This document shows, piece by piece, positions 34,001 through 45,100 of a stretch of 64,000 nucleotides of DNA. A model generated the notes under the pieces. That model ran no database searches. It was not told the DNA's origin and was given only the letters and a program-made list of their open reading frames with translations. How positions within the stretch are numbered: the stretch's first letter is position 1; the number at the start of each line of letters is the position of its first letter. The stretch lies in the IMG/VR virus record IMGVR_UViG_3300046804_000544, positions 1 through 64,000 of that record; one strand, written 5' to 3'. Both the position numbers and the translations under genes were made by a program. Source of the stretch: a virus.

Positions 34001-36265
34001 TAAGAAACGTACACCTTCACTTACAGAACCATACAAACCATAACTGTTATTTCCGTTAGTAGCACGAATCTTACCGCCATTTTCTGCTAGGTAACCAATG
34101 TGGTTATAGTATGTAAAGATAGAAACTAATTCTGCTAGTCCCATGTTAGTGACCCATGCGCCGATACCGTCACTTAAAATATTTGTAAAGTCGTTAGCAA
34201 CAATAGATTTATTACCACCGTTGTGTATATTGCCGTCTACCTTCATTCCGACACAACCAGTGCCAAATGTAGTCACGTTTTGTATGTACGGTGATTTTGA
34301 AGTAATCCAAACAGTAGAATCAGCTGGGCCGGAGCCAGGATCTAAACTAACATACGCACCAGCACTTGGACGTAGTGTACCAAAAGGTGTTACTAAAGTA
34401 TATGTTGTAGTTGAGATAGCTGCTGTTGACAATGTAACATAAATGCCGTTAAGTGCATTAGCATAGGTGGTAGCTACTGTAAATTGAGTGGTGCTAGTAA
34501 CTAGACCAACATAATAAGTACCTGCACTAAGTCCGCCGCCGCCTGTACCAGAAACAGTAAATGTAAAACCAGTAACAAAATTAGCTGTACTAGCAACTGT
34601 TACTAATCCACCAGCACCAGTATTACCTTGTGTAGATGCGGTAGTATTTGTAATACTACCTGAAGCTACTGTAGAAGACAGTGTACCACTTAGTCCCTGC
34701 AGTGTCATATTACGAATAGTAGATGCATTTCGTACATAGAACATGTTTGCTGTTGCTACTGTAGGTTGAACGATTACTGTACGTAATTCGTCTCCGACTA
34801 AGCTAACGTTAGCAGGAACTGTTATAGGACAAACTTCAGTGTAAGTACCAGTTTTGATAAAAATAGTAGATCCGCTAATTGCCTGACCGCAGGCATATTT
34901 AATTGTAGCAAAAGGTTTATCTAATGTGTTACCGTAACCGGCAGCATCTGTACCACTAGGTGCAACATAGTAAACTTTACTGATAGCACCAAAAGTTGCC
35001 CATGCCGGTGCTGTTCCGCTGACTTTTAAAATTTGGCCGTCTGTGCCGATACCTAATCGTGTTGGTCCACCGCCGCCATAATAGAAAATATCACCTTGTG
35101 TAGTCAATACGTTTGATTCTGTACCAGCTACCAATTGATTCCAGTATGTACCTGCAACATCTGTTGCTGGATCATTAACTCCAGTTGAAGATGTATGTGC
35201 TAATATACAAACATAACTGTTACTGTTCTGTTTGACCGAATCACCTGCTACATAGGCAGTAGCGGTAGCCCAGTTACCTCTCCAACGGAATCCAGGATTT
35301 AATAAAGACCAGTAGGTTGCATTGGGAGGTGTAAAGTTTGTATGATCTAAAATGCATAGATATGTATAACCACCTAGGGTTACAACATTACCTACTTTAT
35401 AAGCAGTAGCTCCACTCCAAGCACCTTGAAAACTAAACCCGGTACTTAATAGTGCCCAGTCAGATGGGTTTGTAGTAGGAGTTTTATTAGTGTTATTTGT
35501 CTTAGCAGAATAAGCATAGCCGCCATAAGTTACTACATCGCCTAATTGATAAATTCCAACAGATGTCCATGTGCTTTCAAATTGTAAACCTTCTACAAAT
35601 GCTACCCAATAACCTGAAGTTACTTGATCAGTAATGAAACTGGCTGTTGAAACGTGTATTGTTACGCAGATCCATAAACCTGCACCATATTTTACAACAT
35701 CGTTAATTTTGTATCTAGTACCGCTGGCGGTCCATGTTCCTTTGTAGTCAAAACTTTGATTTACAATGTCCCATTTTGCCTGATCTGCTTCTAGGCCACC
35801 GCCTACCAGTGTAGCACTGGCGTTACTAGTGTGTGCTGTATTACAACGATAAACAGTTCCACCATATTTTACAACATCTGCAACTTTGTAAACTGTGCTA
35901 GTTGCCCAATTTCCCAACCAGTTAAATGCCGTAGCAAACTGATCCCATTTAGATTGATCTAATTCTAATGTGCCTTGACTAGTGTGCCCAGTATTACAAA
36001 CATAAACAGTTCCGCCATATTTTACAGTGTCACCTACTTTATAAAATGTAGTAGCTGCCCAGTTACCGAGCCAAGCCTGACCATCTGAAGCTAGATTCCA
36101 ATATGTTGCTAGATCTGTATAAAAATTTGAAGTGCTGGTATGCCCTGCTGTACATATATAAGTTTTTCCGCCGTAACGAATTACGTCGTCTTTAATATAG
36201 GTTGTTGCTGCTGCCCAGGTGCTTTTCCAGACAAATCTAATTCTACCTAGCTTAAACTCTGCCAT
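31094..36265 (-). CDS. Giant tail fibre-like protein with CBM5/12-like repeats, beta-helix and propeller-like region (1723 aa)
   Basis: 1723 residues. Residues about 1-395 contain seven repeats of about 55 residues of the form W-x-x-x-x-Y-x-x-G-D-V-V-x-Y-G-G-x-x-Y-x-C-x-x-x-H-T-S, resembling chitin-binding CBM5/12 modules ([19 protein letters not shown]). At about 429 a right-handed beta-helix begins ([16 protein letters not shown], then [18 protein letters not shown]). Around 1050-1290 is a series of repeats like sialidase BNR/propeller blades ([16 protein letters not shown]). The C-terminal 180 residues ([19 protein letters not shown], then [17 protein letters not shown]) are shared with its neighbour. 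Two FCCH-like segments are inserted in the beta-helix compared with the paralogue. It probably recognises host surface glycans. Confidence 0.88.
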   Translation of the reverse strand: MAEFKLGRIRFVWKSTWAAATTYIKDDVIRYGGKTYICTAGHTSTSNFYTDLATYWNLASDGQAWLGNWAATTFYKVGDTVKYGGTVYVCNTGHTSQGTLELDQSKWDQFATAFNWLGNWATSTVYKVADVVKYGGTVYRCNTAHTSNASATLVGGGLEADQAKWDIVNQSFDYKGTWTASGTRYKINDVVKYGAGLWICVTIHVSTASFITDQVTSGYWVAFVEGLQFESTWTSVGIYQLGDVVTYGGYAYSAKTNNTNKTPTTNPSDWALLSTGFSFQGAWSGATAYKVGNVVTLGGYTYLCILDHTNFTPPNATYWSLLNPGFRWRGNWATATAYVAGDSVKQNSNSYVCILAHTSSTGVNDPATDVAGTYWNQLVAGTESNVLTTQGDIFYYGGGGPTRLGIGTDGQILKVSGTAPAWATFGAISKVYYVAPSGTDAAGYGNTLDKPFATIKYACGQAISGSTIFIKTGTYTEVCPITVPANVSLVGDELRTVIVQPTVATANMFYVRNASTIRNMTLQGLSGTLSSTVASGSITNTTASTQGNTGAGGLVTVASTANFVTGFTFTVSGTGGGGLSAGTYYVGLVTSTTQFTVATTYANALNGIYVTLSTAAISTTTYTLVTPFGTLRPSAGAYVSLDPGSGPADSTVWITSKSPYIQNVTTFGTGCVGMKVDGNIHNGGNKSIVANDFTNILSDGIGAWVTNMGLAELVSIFTYYNHIGYLAENGGKIRATNGNNSYGLYGSVSEGVRFLESPIYAAVNNRAGQAQVGYTLTNGSAILRLEYSNAGTNYTGSGTTYTFSGGAGAAHDAIIDTRDQAVFEVRLLTAGSGYVFAGSNAQSGNTTQITLAASDTTGTAASYQGVRVTIQSGAGAGQFGYIAAYNPTLKVASVAKESFTALSVTATGSNLITVSSTTGFYTGMPVVFSGTTLTGSNIVIGTIYYVVAGFSGTQFSISSAQGGGTFTVGSNTGGGPMSVNAAGWDHAVPGTTRAAALDGTTAYIVEPRISFSTTAFSATARTNNGNTVASAYANGYFVTVGTGGVANYSTNGTTTTLATGFPTFTVQAAAAGAISGTTYYVAVGNGTTSAWSSNGTTWNTGTTTNQNWTGVAYGNSRFIAVSSGATATMISTNGSTWAAGGALPSSNTWTSIAYGGGKWVAIAGAGTPGTAAAYSTDNGTTWSAATLPVSQAWTSITYGNNLFVAVANGSATYALSTDGINWVARGPAVAYSDVGLPSAGSWKEVRYGQGVFIAIQGFGGATTQAVTWSYDGENWVSANLSASSTWTTVQFGNPSNTPIWMFHTSTTTSASVPNFERAQARAVIASNQVAAFRLTESGSGYTVAPTMTITDPNVTVAATWTVRTGNGALAQPNFSNKGTGYSSATTTITTTSGGYMDQFQTGQYLNINNLTNPPTAGANVVFAGDSTVYKLVSVSNQVGSSAVFVGSISGTTLTVASVTSGTIAIGQYISGTYVTNGTQITGGSGLSWTINNSQTIAANTTFYSGALTATLQISPSMTIALAPAHAAGITIRINYSQVRLTGHDFLSIGTGNTTTTNYPNQPTQAADVTKQTKEFGGGRVFFTSTDQDGNFNVGNLFSVQQSTGVATLNANAFNLTGLQSLTLGAISLGSSNTTITQFSTDGTFAANSDSIVPTQKAIRTYINSQIGGGTSTLNVNSLTAGLINISGANISNTANTQINFKNKVYFKNGVDGSPLALNYYLKP

Positions 36266-36294
36266 TCCTTACTCCAAATCTTTTGCTATTCAAG

Positions 36295-36302
36295 TATTTA
36301 TG
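36295..36302 (-). promoter_or_regulatory. Late-promoter-like octamer CATAAATA
   Basis: The minus strand reads ACATAAATACTT 29 bases before the ATG at 36265. A GGAG lies in the leader. Confidence 0.45.
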
Positions 36303-36317
36303 TAATTGGCAAATTAG

Positions 36318-39300
36318 TTAAATTTGACCAAAAGTTGGTGCTGCTGCTATAAAATAAGTTTGGCCGGCTAATGCTCCGTCAATGCCTCCGGTAAAATTTG
36401 ATTTATTTTGCACATTAATTTGAGTTGCACCAATATTTTCTATAGTACCTGTAGAAATTTTAATGTTTCCTGCTAGTGCAGTGTTTACAGCTGGGCTTGA
36501 ACCACCCCCACCAATTCTACTAGAAATATAAGTGGCTACAGCTCGCTGAGTGCTAATTACACTGTCGCTATTTGCACTAAAAGTACCGTCTGTACTGATA
36601 GTATTGATAATAGCACTGGTACTACCAACAATAATTGCACCTAAACTTAACTGACTCAATCCTGTCAAATTAAACAAACTAGCACTTAAGGTAACAATAC
36701 CGGTAGCTTGACTTACTCCAAATAGACTACCTACTAAGAAATTACCGTCTTGATCGGTACTTGTATAGAATACACGACCTCCACCGTTTTCTATAACTTG
36801 ATAAGTTGATAGTGCTGCCTGAGTTGGAGTACCAGGATAGTTAGTAGTTGTAGTATTTCCTGTTCCAATGCTTAAAAAGTCATGTCCTGTTAACCTGCAT
36901 TGACTGTAATTAATTCTAATTGACAAAGTGCTAGCATGAGCAGGGCTTCTAAAAGTAGTCATACTAGTATCAATTTGTAATAATGCAGAAAAGTTTCCTA
37001 CGCTGCCAGTTAAGTTTGTAATAGCTAACAGTTTATAAACAACAGTATTACCAACAAATACAATATTTGATCCAACTGTTGGTATATTTGTCATTCCAGT
37101 TACTTGAATATAGAATCCAGTTTGAAAATTATCAGCGAATCCTGATGCATCTGTGACTGTGGCGCTTTCTCTAATCCAGCCTGTTCCTCTAGAAGTAAAA
37201 TCTGGTTGTCCTAATACATTATTAGAGGTTCTTACACTGTTTTGGGCAGCACTAGAACTATTAGGATCTACAATTGTTACAGTTGGCGTGCTTGAATAAT
37301 TAGATCCAGGATCTATAATTCTATAAGATCTAATCGATCCTGATACCACAATAGGTCTAGCAAATGCAGTAGCACCGGCTGTGACTTGGCCAACTAAATT
37401 AGTACCGGTAGCAAGTAGTATAAATGATCCGGGGCTAGTAGGATTACCGTAAGCTATATCAGTATATGCCACAGCCGCAGGTAAAGTTCTAGCTGTCCAA
37501 ATTATACCGTCTTGGCTAGTTGCGCCTGTGCTTGTTCCCGCCGCTACAGCATAAAATATACCTTCACCATATCGAACAACGTTCCAGCTTGTGCTAGCGG
37601 GCAATGTAAATGCTGTCCAGGTTGTTCCGTCTAAACTATAAGCACCTTGGTTTGTAGCAGCAGCTACAGCAACGAATCTGTCATAACCATAAGTTACACT
37701 CTGCCACTGTGCGGTGGTAGGTAAAGTAGTATTGGTCCAGGTTACACCATTGACACTTACGCTAGCTATATTGCTAGTACCTGTAGATAGTGTTACAAAT
37801 TTACCTTGACCGTAAGCCCATGCTCCTCCTACTACAGACGGAGTACCCAATGTATACCATGTTACTCCATCATTGGTAATCATTAATTCGTTAGTTGAAC
37901 TGGCTGTGCTGCCGCTAGTTGGAATATATCCAGTCATACGTGTACCGGTTTCAACTTGAGCACCGTAAATATAAATTCCTGACGATCCGTTACCTGAATA
38001 AGTTTGGGCGCCACCTGAGATTACATCTATATAAGGATTATTAGTTGAATTAACAGCATTTTTAAATGCTGTAATAGACAATCTATACCAACCTTCTATA
38101 CCTATCGGAGTAATTGATGAACTAACACTGGTATAATCTGCTCCGCTAGCACTTGCAGCTGACACAACAGAACCGTTTGTTAAACTGTAAGTCACTCCAC
38201 AAGAGGAGTTAAGAAAATTACTAAATCCAATTCTTATCTGTGTTCGTTCTGCTGCTCTAGCAAATATACTTAAAGTTACATTAACATTTGTTTCAGATCT
38301 TGTTGTATAGATAACATGTTCAGCATTGGCCGTGTCTTCAACTAATTTTGTTGCACTTGTTGATCTAGCAGGATCTAAAACTGCTGTTGTAAGTGACCTT
38401 GAATTAATATTGCTTGCTGTCCAAAAAACATTAGTAAAATCTGTAGAGAATGAAACTGCATTAGTTCTACTTGTACCTGCGCTGGTAATTAAACCAATAT
38501 TATCTCTAGGTAATTGTAAAAATCTAGAATTTGTAGCAGTTGCTCCAGGTCTGTTTGACGTGCTCCAGTTGACTCCGTTATTTGTGCTGGTACTTAATAG
38601 TGTGCCAGTTCCACCTATAGCTACAAATCGCCCTGGCACAAATCCAACACTGGTATTAGATCCTAAATTACTAAATCCTGTCCCAGCACCCCATGTAATG
38701 CCATCTGTACTATAAACTGCAATAGTGGCTACACCATCAACAGCAACAAAATAGCCGTTACCATAAGTTACACTGTTCCAGTTTGCAGACACTGGCATAT
38801 TACGCAGGTTACTTACGTATGCTGGTGCTGATACAGTAACTCTAGGTTCAACAATATATTGACTAGTAGGATCCGGATCAATTAAAGTAGTTCCTGGAAT
38901 CAAATGATCCCACCCTGGCGTGCCTGTTGATTCTTTATTGAGGTTTGCTATTTTTGTAGTGTTATTATAAGCACTAATTACACCATATTGTCCGGCACCT
39001 TTGCCGTCAAATATTAAAACTCTGAGTCCAATATATTGAGAACTGGTGTTTGTGTCAGATCCTGCAAAAGTTATAGTACCGCTGCTAGCACTACCACCTT
39101 GAGCAAAGTTAGTAGTTGATAAGTAAGAGGTTCCTCCAGGAAACCCGGTATTTGTAGGATCGGTTGATCTAATCTGAAATACTGCGGCAGTTCTACGCTC
39201 ATAATTGTCAATTACAATACCTGTTCCAGTTCCAGTAATTGATATTGTAGGACTAGAACTATAATTTTGGCCAGCATTATCGTATTCTAAACGTAATATT

Positions 39301-41384
39301 CTTACATTATCATCAGAAATGTAACCAACGGTTGCTTGATTGGCTCTGTTATTAACTGTTGCGGTAATAGGTGATTCTGTTGTGTCGACACCTTCACTAA
39401 CTGATCCAAACTTACCGTAGCTGTTATTACCGTTAGTAGCACGTAGTCTTCCACCGTCTTCAGTTAGATAACCAATATGACAGAAATATGTAAACACTGA
39501 CACGCACTCAGATCGAGCAACACCTTTAATCCAAACACCAATACCGTCACTTAATATCTGTGTAAAGTCGTTGGCAACAATTGACTTGTTTCCGCCATTG
39601 TGTAAACTGGCGTCTACTTTTAATCCTACACATCCAGTACCAAATGTAGTTACGTTTTGTATATACGGTGATTTTGAAGTGATCCAAACAGTAGAATCTG
39701 CGGCGCCAGCACCTGGGTCCAAACTAACATAAGCACCGGCGGTAGGACGCTGTGTTCCATAAGCATTAGCAGTGCCTAATGTTCCAGTTAATCCTTGTAA
39801 AGTTACGTTTCGTATGTTAGATCCGTTTCTAACATAAAACATATTTGATGCTTCAAAACCGGTAGCTGGCTGAATTATAACTGTACGTAGTTCGTCTCCA
39901 ACTAAGCTAACGTTAGCAGGAATGCTAATAGGTAGCTGTTCTGAATATACTCCGCTTTTAACAAAAATAACAGCAGGGCCAGTTATCTGTGAGCAAGCGT
40001 ATTTAATTGTAAGCCAGGGATTATTAAGTGTAGTTCCACTACCTGCTGTATCTGCCCCGTTTGGTGCTACATAGTAAACTTTAGTAACAATACCAAAACT
40101 TGCCCATGTTAAGTTGGTGCCGCTTACTTTTAACACCTGTCCATCAGTACCTATTGGAAGCCTTGCCTTAGCGGCACTATTATACCATACAATATCACCT
40201 TGAGTAGTTAATACGTTATTAGTATTACCTTCAATATAGACCATCCAATTTGTGCCGGCACCGGCTACATCTGTATCTGGCCTATTTCCTACGTTGGAAG
40301 TATGTGCTAATTTAGCTTCATAACTAGTAGCTTTGTAAGTTACAATATCTCCTAACTTATAATTTGTAGATGTTTGCCAGGCAGCACGCCATTGTCGTCC
40401 GCTGTTTACTACAGACCAATAGGTAGCATTAGGTGGCTCTATATTTGTTACGTCTAAAATACAAACATAAACATATCCGTTTACTCTTACAGTATCGCCA
40501 ACAAGATAACTAGTTGCAGAACTATAGTTGCCTAAGAATCTATAATTTGTAGTAACAATTTCCCAGTAGCTAGTTGCAGTACTAGGAGTTTGGCTTTGGT
40601 TATTTTGAATGGCTCTATATGCGTAACCACCGTAGGTAACTATATCGCCCTGTTTATAAGCTACACCTGTTTGGTATGCAGTATAGGTAAATTCTAAACC
40701 ATCTAGGTATATTGTCCAATAAGAACTTAAATCTGCCAATACACTAGCAGTAGAAGTGTGCCCTGCTGTGCAGCGCCACAAACTACCGTCAATTCTAACT
40801 ACATCATTTACTTTATATCTTGTTGAACTGCCATTCCACACACCTTTAAAATCTGCTTGTTGTAACTCAATATCCCATTTAGCTTGATCAGCTTCTAAGC
40901 CTAAAGATGTTGTTCCTGCACTTATATGACTGGTATTACAACGATAGACTGTTGCTCCGTATCTAACAACATCATTAACTTTATATCTAGTTGAGAGAGC
41001 CCAATCTGCTTTCCAGTCTTCTGTTCTAGCAACAGATGTCCAATATGCTGAATCATTTTCTTGGCCGAGAAATAAAGGTGATGTATAGGTAGAACTGGTA
41101 TGACTGGTTATGCAACGGAAAATAATTGCGCCCCACTTAACTGTATCTCCTACATTGTACAGTGTAGAAGCGGTCCATGTTCCTCTCCAAACATATCCAT
41201 CAAACATCAACACCCAATTAGCGGCTGCTAAATCAGTAGCAAATGCTGTAGTTGAGGTATGTGTTATTAAACATACATAAGTTTTACCACCGTAGCTGAC
41301 TACGTCATCTTTAATAAAGCTGGTAGTCTGTGCCCATGCACCTTTCCATGTATATCTAATTTTGGAGATTTTAAAATTTGCCAT
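36318..41384 (-). CDS. Giant tail fibre-like protein, paralogue of the 1723-residue fibre (1688 aa)
   Basis: 1688 residues with the same plan: seven CBM5/12-like repeats (KDDVVSYGGKTYVC and others), a beta-helix from about 434 (KVYYVAPNGADTAG, then LRTVIIQP), propeller-like repeats from about 866 (NWNSVTYGNGYFVAVDG) to 1321, and the shared end ([19 protein letters not shown]). It differs by an insertion at about 948-1161 in the propeller region, a jelly-roll-like domain with GWYRLSITAFKNAV and GIYIYGAQVETG. Such domains occur as carbohydrate-binding modules in phage fibre proteins. The start has AAGAG before ATG. The neighbour at 31094 is the next gene downstream, so this is a tandem duplication with divergence. 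Confidence 0.88.
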   Translation of the reverse strand: MANFKISKIRYTWKGAWAQTTSFIKDDVVSYGGKTYVCLITHTSTTAFATDLAAANWVLMFDGYVWRGTWTASTLYNVGDTVKWGAIIFRCITSHTSSTYTSPLFLGQENDSAYWTSVARTEDWKADWALSTRYKVNDVVRYGATVYRCNTSHISAGTTSLGLEADQAKWDIELQQADFKGVWNGSSTRYKVNDVVRIDGSLWRCTAGHTSTASVLADLSSYWTIYLDGLEFTYTAYQTGVAYKQGDIVTYGGYAYRAIQNNQSQTPSTATSYWEIVTTNYRFLGNYSSATSYLVGDTVRVNGYVYVCILDVTNIEPPNATYWSVVNSGRQWRAAWQTSTNYKLGDIVTYKATSYEAKLAHTSNVGNRPDTDVAGAGTNWMVYIEGNTNNVLTTQGDIVWYNSAAKARLPIGTDGQVLKVSGTNLTWASFGIVTKVYYVAPNGADTAGSGTTLNNPWLTIKYACSQITGPAVIFVKSGVYSEQLPISIPANVSLVGDELRTVIIQPATGFEASNMFYVRNGSNIRNVTLQGLTGTLGTANAYGTQRPTAGAYVSLDPGAGAADSTVWITSKSPYIQNVTTFGTGCVGLKVDASLHNGGNKSIVANDFTQILSDGIGVWIKGVARSECVSVFTYFCHIGYLTEDGGRLRATNGNNSYGKFGSVSEGVDTTESPITATVNNRANQATVGYISDDNVRILRLEYDNAGQNYSSSPTISITGTGTGIVIDNYERRTAAVFQIRSTDPTNTGFPGGTSYLSTTNFAQGGSASSGTITFAGSDTNTSSQYIGLRVLIFDGKGAGQYGVISAYNNTTKIANLNKESTGTPGWDHLIPGTTLIDPDPTSQYIVEPRVTVSAPAYVSNLRNMPVSANWNSVTYGNGYFVAVDGVATIAVYSTDGITWGAGTGFSNLGSNTSVGFVPGRFVAIGGTGTLLSTSTNNGVNWSTSNRPGATATNSRFLQLPRDNIGLITSAGTSRTNAVSFSTDFTNVFWTASNINSRSLTTAVLDPARSTSATKLVEDTANAEHVIYTTRSETNVNVTLSIFARAAERTQIRIGFSNFLNSSCGVTYSLTNGSVVSAASASGADYTSVSSSITPIGIEGWYRLSITAFKNAVNSTNNPYIDVISGGAQTYSGNGSSGIYIYGAQVETGTRMTGYIPTSGSTASSTNELMITNDGVTWYTLGTPSVVGGAWAYGQGKFVTLSTGTSNIASVSVNGVTWTNTTLPTTAQWQSVTYGYDRFVAVAAATNQGAYSLDGTTWTAFTLPASTSWNVVRYGEGIFYAVAAGTSTGATSQDGIIWTARTLPAAVAYTDIAYGNPTSPGSFILLATGTNLVGQVTAGATAFARPIVVSGSIRSYRIIDPGSNYSSTPTVTIVDPNSSSAAQNSVRTSNNVLGQPDFTSRGTGWIRESATVTDASGFADNFQTGFYIQVTGMTNIPTVGSNIVFVGNTVVYKLLAITNLTGSVGNFSALLQIDTSMTTFRSPAHASTLSIRINYSQCRLTGHDFLSIGTGNTTTTNYPGTPTQAALSTYQVIENGGGRVFYTSTDQDGNFLVGSLFGVSQATGIVTLSASLFNLTGLSQLSLGAIIVGSTSAIINTISTDGTFSANSDSVISTQRAVATYISSRIGGGGSSPAVNTALAGNIKISTGTIENIGATQINVQNKSNFTGGIDGALAGQTYFIAAAPTFGQI

Positions 41385-41399
41385 ATTTTGCTCTTATTT

Positions 41400-41765
41400 T
41401 TACGAACTAATTCCAGTAGGATAAGTGTATTTTGTATTTATTCTGGCTACTAATTGCCCATCTGTGTCAACATAATAGTAGATACTGCGATCGTCCCAAT
41501 GATACTGTTCGTATAATAAATTAGCATAGACAATATTGTGATAAACATCACGCCCTTCAAAGAAGTCTACATCAATTTCAAATTGATCATAGTTATTGTT
41601 AATATCACCAACGTCATTAATATTAATTGCATCTGTACGACTAAGCTGATTTACACGAGTAAAAGTCAACTCTCCGTTGTCATTTCTTTTAAGTCCGTAA
41701 AAATACTTTGATTGATTTCCTATTAGATCTTGTTGTTCTCTACCAAATAAGTAATTTGTTGCCAT
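41400..41765 (-). CDS. Conserved small virion-like protein
   Basis: 121 residues from ATG at 41765 (MATNYLFGREQQ), which has AAGGAG 5 bases upstream; a GTG two codons earlier is less likely. The product has NYLFGREQQDLIGNQSKYFY, then an acidic middle (INDVGDINNNYDQFEIDVDF) and NLLYEQYHWDDRSIYYYVDT. I associate similar sequences with unannotated structural proteins of marine T4-like phages. It sits between the two giant fibre pairs and next to a small beta protein, so it may be a fibre-connecting protein; function unknown. Confidence 0.83.
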   Translation of the reverse strand: MATNYLFGREQQDLIGNQSKYFYGLKRNDNGELTFTRVNQLSRTDAININDVGDINNNYDQFEIDVDFFEGRDVYHNIVYANLLYEQYHWDDRSIYYYVDTDGQLVARINTKYTYPTGISS

Positions 41766-41774
41766 AATCACTCC

Positions 41775-42104
41775 TTAAATAATTTCAGCATAACTGATTA
41801 CAGCATCTATACTGCTGTCTGTATCAGCAGTTATGCGAATTCCGCAATTTTCTGCTAGAATAATTTTTTCACCGTTGGTTACAACTTTAGCACTGTTGTA
41901 AGGTGGAATAATTAAACCTTTAATATAGTAAACTACTGTACTGTCAGATCCGTATACCTGTATATCAATGCTGACGTCATTGTCAGTGGTATTTGCTAAA
42001 TTCATACCAATGATAGTAAATCTATTATTGTCTACTGTTTGCAGAACATCTGCAGGTGTAGTTCCTATGTTTTTACGTACTCTTGTTCTAAAATAGGTTG
42101 CCAT
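41775..42104 (-). CDS. Small beta-rich protein of the fibre cluster (type 1)
   Basis: 109 residues of beta type: ATYFRTRVRKNIGTTPADVL, RFTIIGMNLANTTDNDVSI, then SAKVVTNGEKIILAENCGI. It shares the strand pattern and length with 30759-31079 and 55056-55361 (hydrophobic strand ending in N-x-T, then a polar strand before a G-D/E-x-I-I-L/V element). Each of the three lies beside a giant fibre gene. Only a weak ribosome site (GGAT) precedes the ATG and the gene starts within 4 bases of the giant fibre stop. Role unknown. Confidence 0.8.
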   Translation of the reverse strand: MATYFRTRVRKNIGTTPADVLQTVDNNRFTIIGMNLANTTDNDVSIDIQVYGSDSTVVYYIKGLIIPPYNSAKVVTNGEKIILAENCGIRITADTDSSIDAVISYAEII

Positions 42105-42107
42105 TTT

Positions 42108-45100
42108 TTATCCAAATATTAGTGAGAATGTAGCAGCAATTTCTTCAGCTTGTGCTTGATTAATACCGCTGCTTGCACCAGCTACACTTACCCAGGTAGT
42201 TCCGTCCCAAACTTCACTAATTCCTAGTTCTGTATTGTAACGAATCATACCGGTAGCTACTACTGCTGGTCTAGAACTGCTAGGTCCACTAGGAATAACA
42301 ACACCGTTAGTTCCGGGGAATTTCCAATAACCGGTTCCAGTAGCATAAAGTTCAGTAACGCTACCACTTACACTATTAGTTATCGTATTATTAATAAATC
42401 TAAAGTTATCAACAACTACTGCACCTGTTCCGTTTGGATTCAGTGTTAAATCTGCATTTGTAGCAGTAGTACTAATAGTATTATTGTCAATTCTAATGTC
42501 ATCAACTTGCAGTGCGTTTACATTAAAAGATGTACTAGTTAATGTAGCAGCAGGATAATTGTTAGTTACAAATCTAATAGTGTTATCGTTTGTACCTGGT
42601 GTTGCTTCTGGTGTAATATAAGTTTTACGATCAACGCTGACAACACCACCTAACTGTATCCAATAGCTACCGTTGTATCCTTCATATACACTGGCTGTAG
42701 TATTGTATCGAATCATACCTGCTGACGGTGTAGCAGGACGTTGTGCATCTGTACCAGCTGGTAATACTACACTTTGGTCAGTGTTAAATCTAACAACACC
42801 TGTGCCGGTTGGTGTTAATGTAATATCTTGATTAGGTTGTGTTGAGCTGATTACGTTTTGATTGATCAACAAATCTTCAACTAAAATACCACCAGTGCCG
42901 TTTGCTCGCAATTCTAAGTTGGCATTTGAAACCGTTGTGGTAATATAATTGTCATTGATTTCTAAGCTGTCTAAGAAAATTCTACCAGCATATAGATCTC
43001 TCCATGCTAGACTAGAACTACCTAAGTCATATGTATAGGCACTAGCAGGTAGTATATTACTCTGTACCTGTGCTGCAAAATTAACAGTGTCGACCGTTTG
43101 ATCACCAATTGTAATATTGCCGCCTAAGATAAAGTTACCTGTAACAGTTAAGTTGCCTGTAATGTCTGTATCTTTTAATAATTGGATCTTACCTAGTCCG
43201 TTAGGTGTTATTTGTATATCAGTATTTGTTGCGTTGCTAATAATACTGTTTGTTTTAAAACTTAATTGATCAATGACTACGCTGCCGGTGCCGTTACTAC
43301 GTAATTCTAAATTACTATTAGATACAGTGGTACGAACATAGTTGTCATTGACTTCAATGTTATCTGTTAAGAATTGTCCTGCATAGACATTACGCCAGTA
43401 ACTGGTGCTTGAACCAATATCAAAATTGTTATTAAGGTTAGGTATCAAACTGCCGTTTATACTGGCATTGATATTTAAAGTGCTGTTTAATACTACAGGG
43501 CCGTTGAATGTTGTTGTTCCACTTACTGATAAGTTACCAGTAATTGCTGTATTTTTTAGTAGCTGGATAGTGCCAGTACCGTTAGGATTAATCTGTATAT
43601 CAGTGTTGGTAGTGTTGCTGCTAATTAAATTAGATTTAAAACTTAATTGATCAACAGTTACAGATCCAGTTCCATTAGCACGTAGATCTAAATTAGCGTT
43701 TGAAACAGTTGATGTAATGTAATTGTCATTTAGCTCTAAACTGTCTAAAACAATTCTACCTATGTACAAATTATTCCACGCTAAACTAGCACTGCCTAAA
43801 TTGTAAGCATAACTAGTAGCAGGCAATACGTTGCTGACAATTGGGGCTACAAAATTAACAGTATCTGTGGTTTGATCACCAAAAGTTAAATTACCAGCAA
43901 TAACCATATTACCAGTGACATTTAAGTTACCGGTTACTACTGTATCTTTTAATAATTGTACTTTTCCAGTTCCGTTAGGATTGATTTGTATATCGGTATT
44001 TGTTGCATTACTGATAATTGTATTAGATTTAAAATTCAATTGGTCAACAACTACTGATCCTGTTCCATTTGATCTTAGTTCTAAATTACTATTTGATACG
44101 GTAGTGCGAATATAGTTGTCATTGATTTCAATGTTGTCAGTTAGATACTGTCCAGCATAAATGTTACGCCAATAGTTGGTACTTGAACCAATGTCGTAAC
44201 TATTATTATAAAAAGGTATTAAACTACTATTAATGCCGGCGTTAAACACTGGCGTATTATTAAATGTAAAGTTGCCGCCAACAGTTACATTACCTGACAC
44301 ATCTAAATTGCCAGTAACTACAGTGTCTTTTAACAGTTGAATTTTTCCAGTACCGTTAGGGTTAATCTGTATATCGGTATTGGTAGTATTTGAAGTTATT
44401 GTATTGGACTTGAAATTCAACTGATCAACTACAACTGAACCTGTGCCATTTGAACGTAACTCTAAATTAGCATTAGATACTGTAGTGCGAATATAGTTGT
44501 CATTAATTTCCATTGAATCAAGTAGTACTTGACCTGCATAGATATTGCGCCAGTAATTAGTGCTTGACCCTAGATCGTAGCTGTTATTATAGAACGGAAC
44601 AATGTTGCTGTTAATTGTACTGACAAATGCAGCAATATTATTGAAACTAAAATTGCCGCCAACAGTCATGTTACCACTGATATCTAAATTACCAGTGACC
44701 GCAGTATCTTTTAGTAGCTGTACTTTGCCTGTTCCATTAGGATTAATCTGTATATCAGTGTTGGTGGTATTGCTAATAATTGAGTTTGATTTAAAATTCA
44801 ACTGATCGACAACCACTGATCCTGTACCATTTGATCTTAGTTCTAGGCTAGCATTTGAAACTGTAGTACGGATATAGTTGTCATTAATTTCCATTGTGTC
44901 AGTTAAAAACTGACCTGCATACACATTACGCCAATAACTGGTACTAGAACCTAAATCATAACTGTTATTAAATGTTGGAAGAAAGTTACCAGTAACAGTA
45001 GAATTTAATGTGGTTATGCCTGCAACTGTAGTATTACCATTAACTGTAACATTGCCAGTAACGTCTAAATTACCTGTAACTACAGTATCTTTTAGTAACT

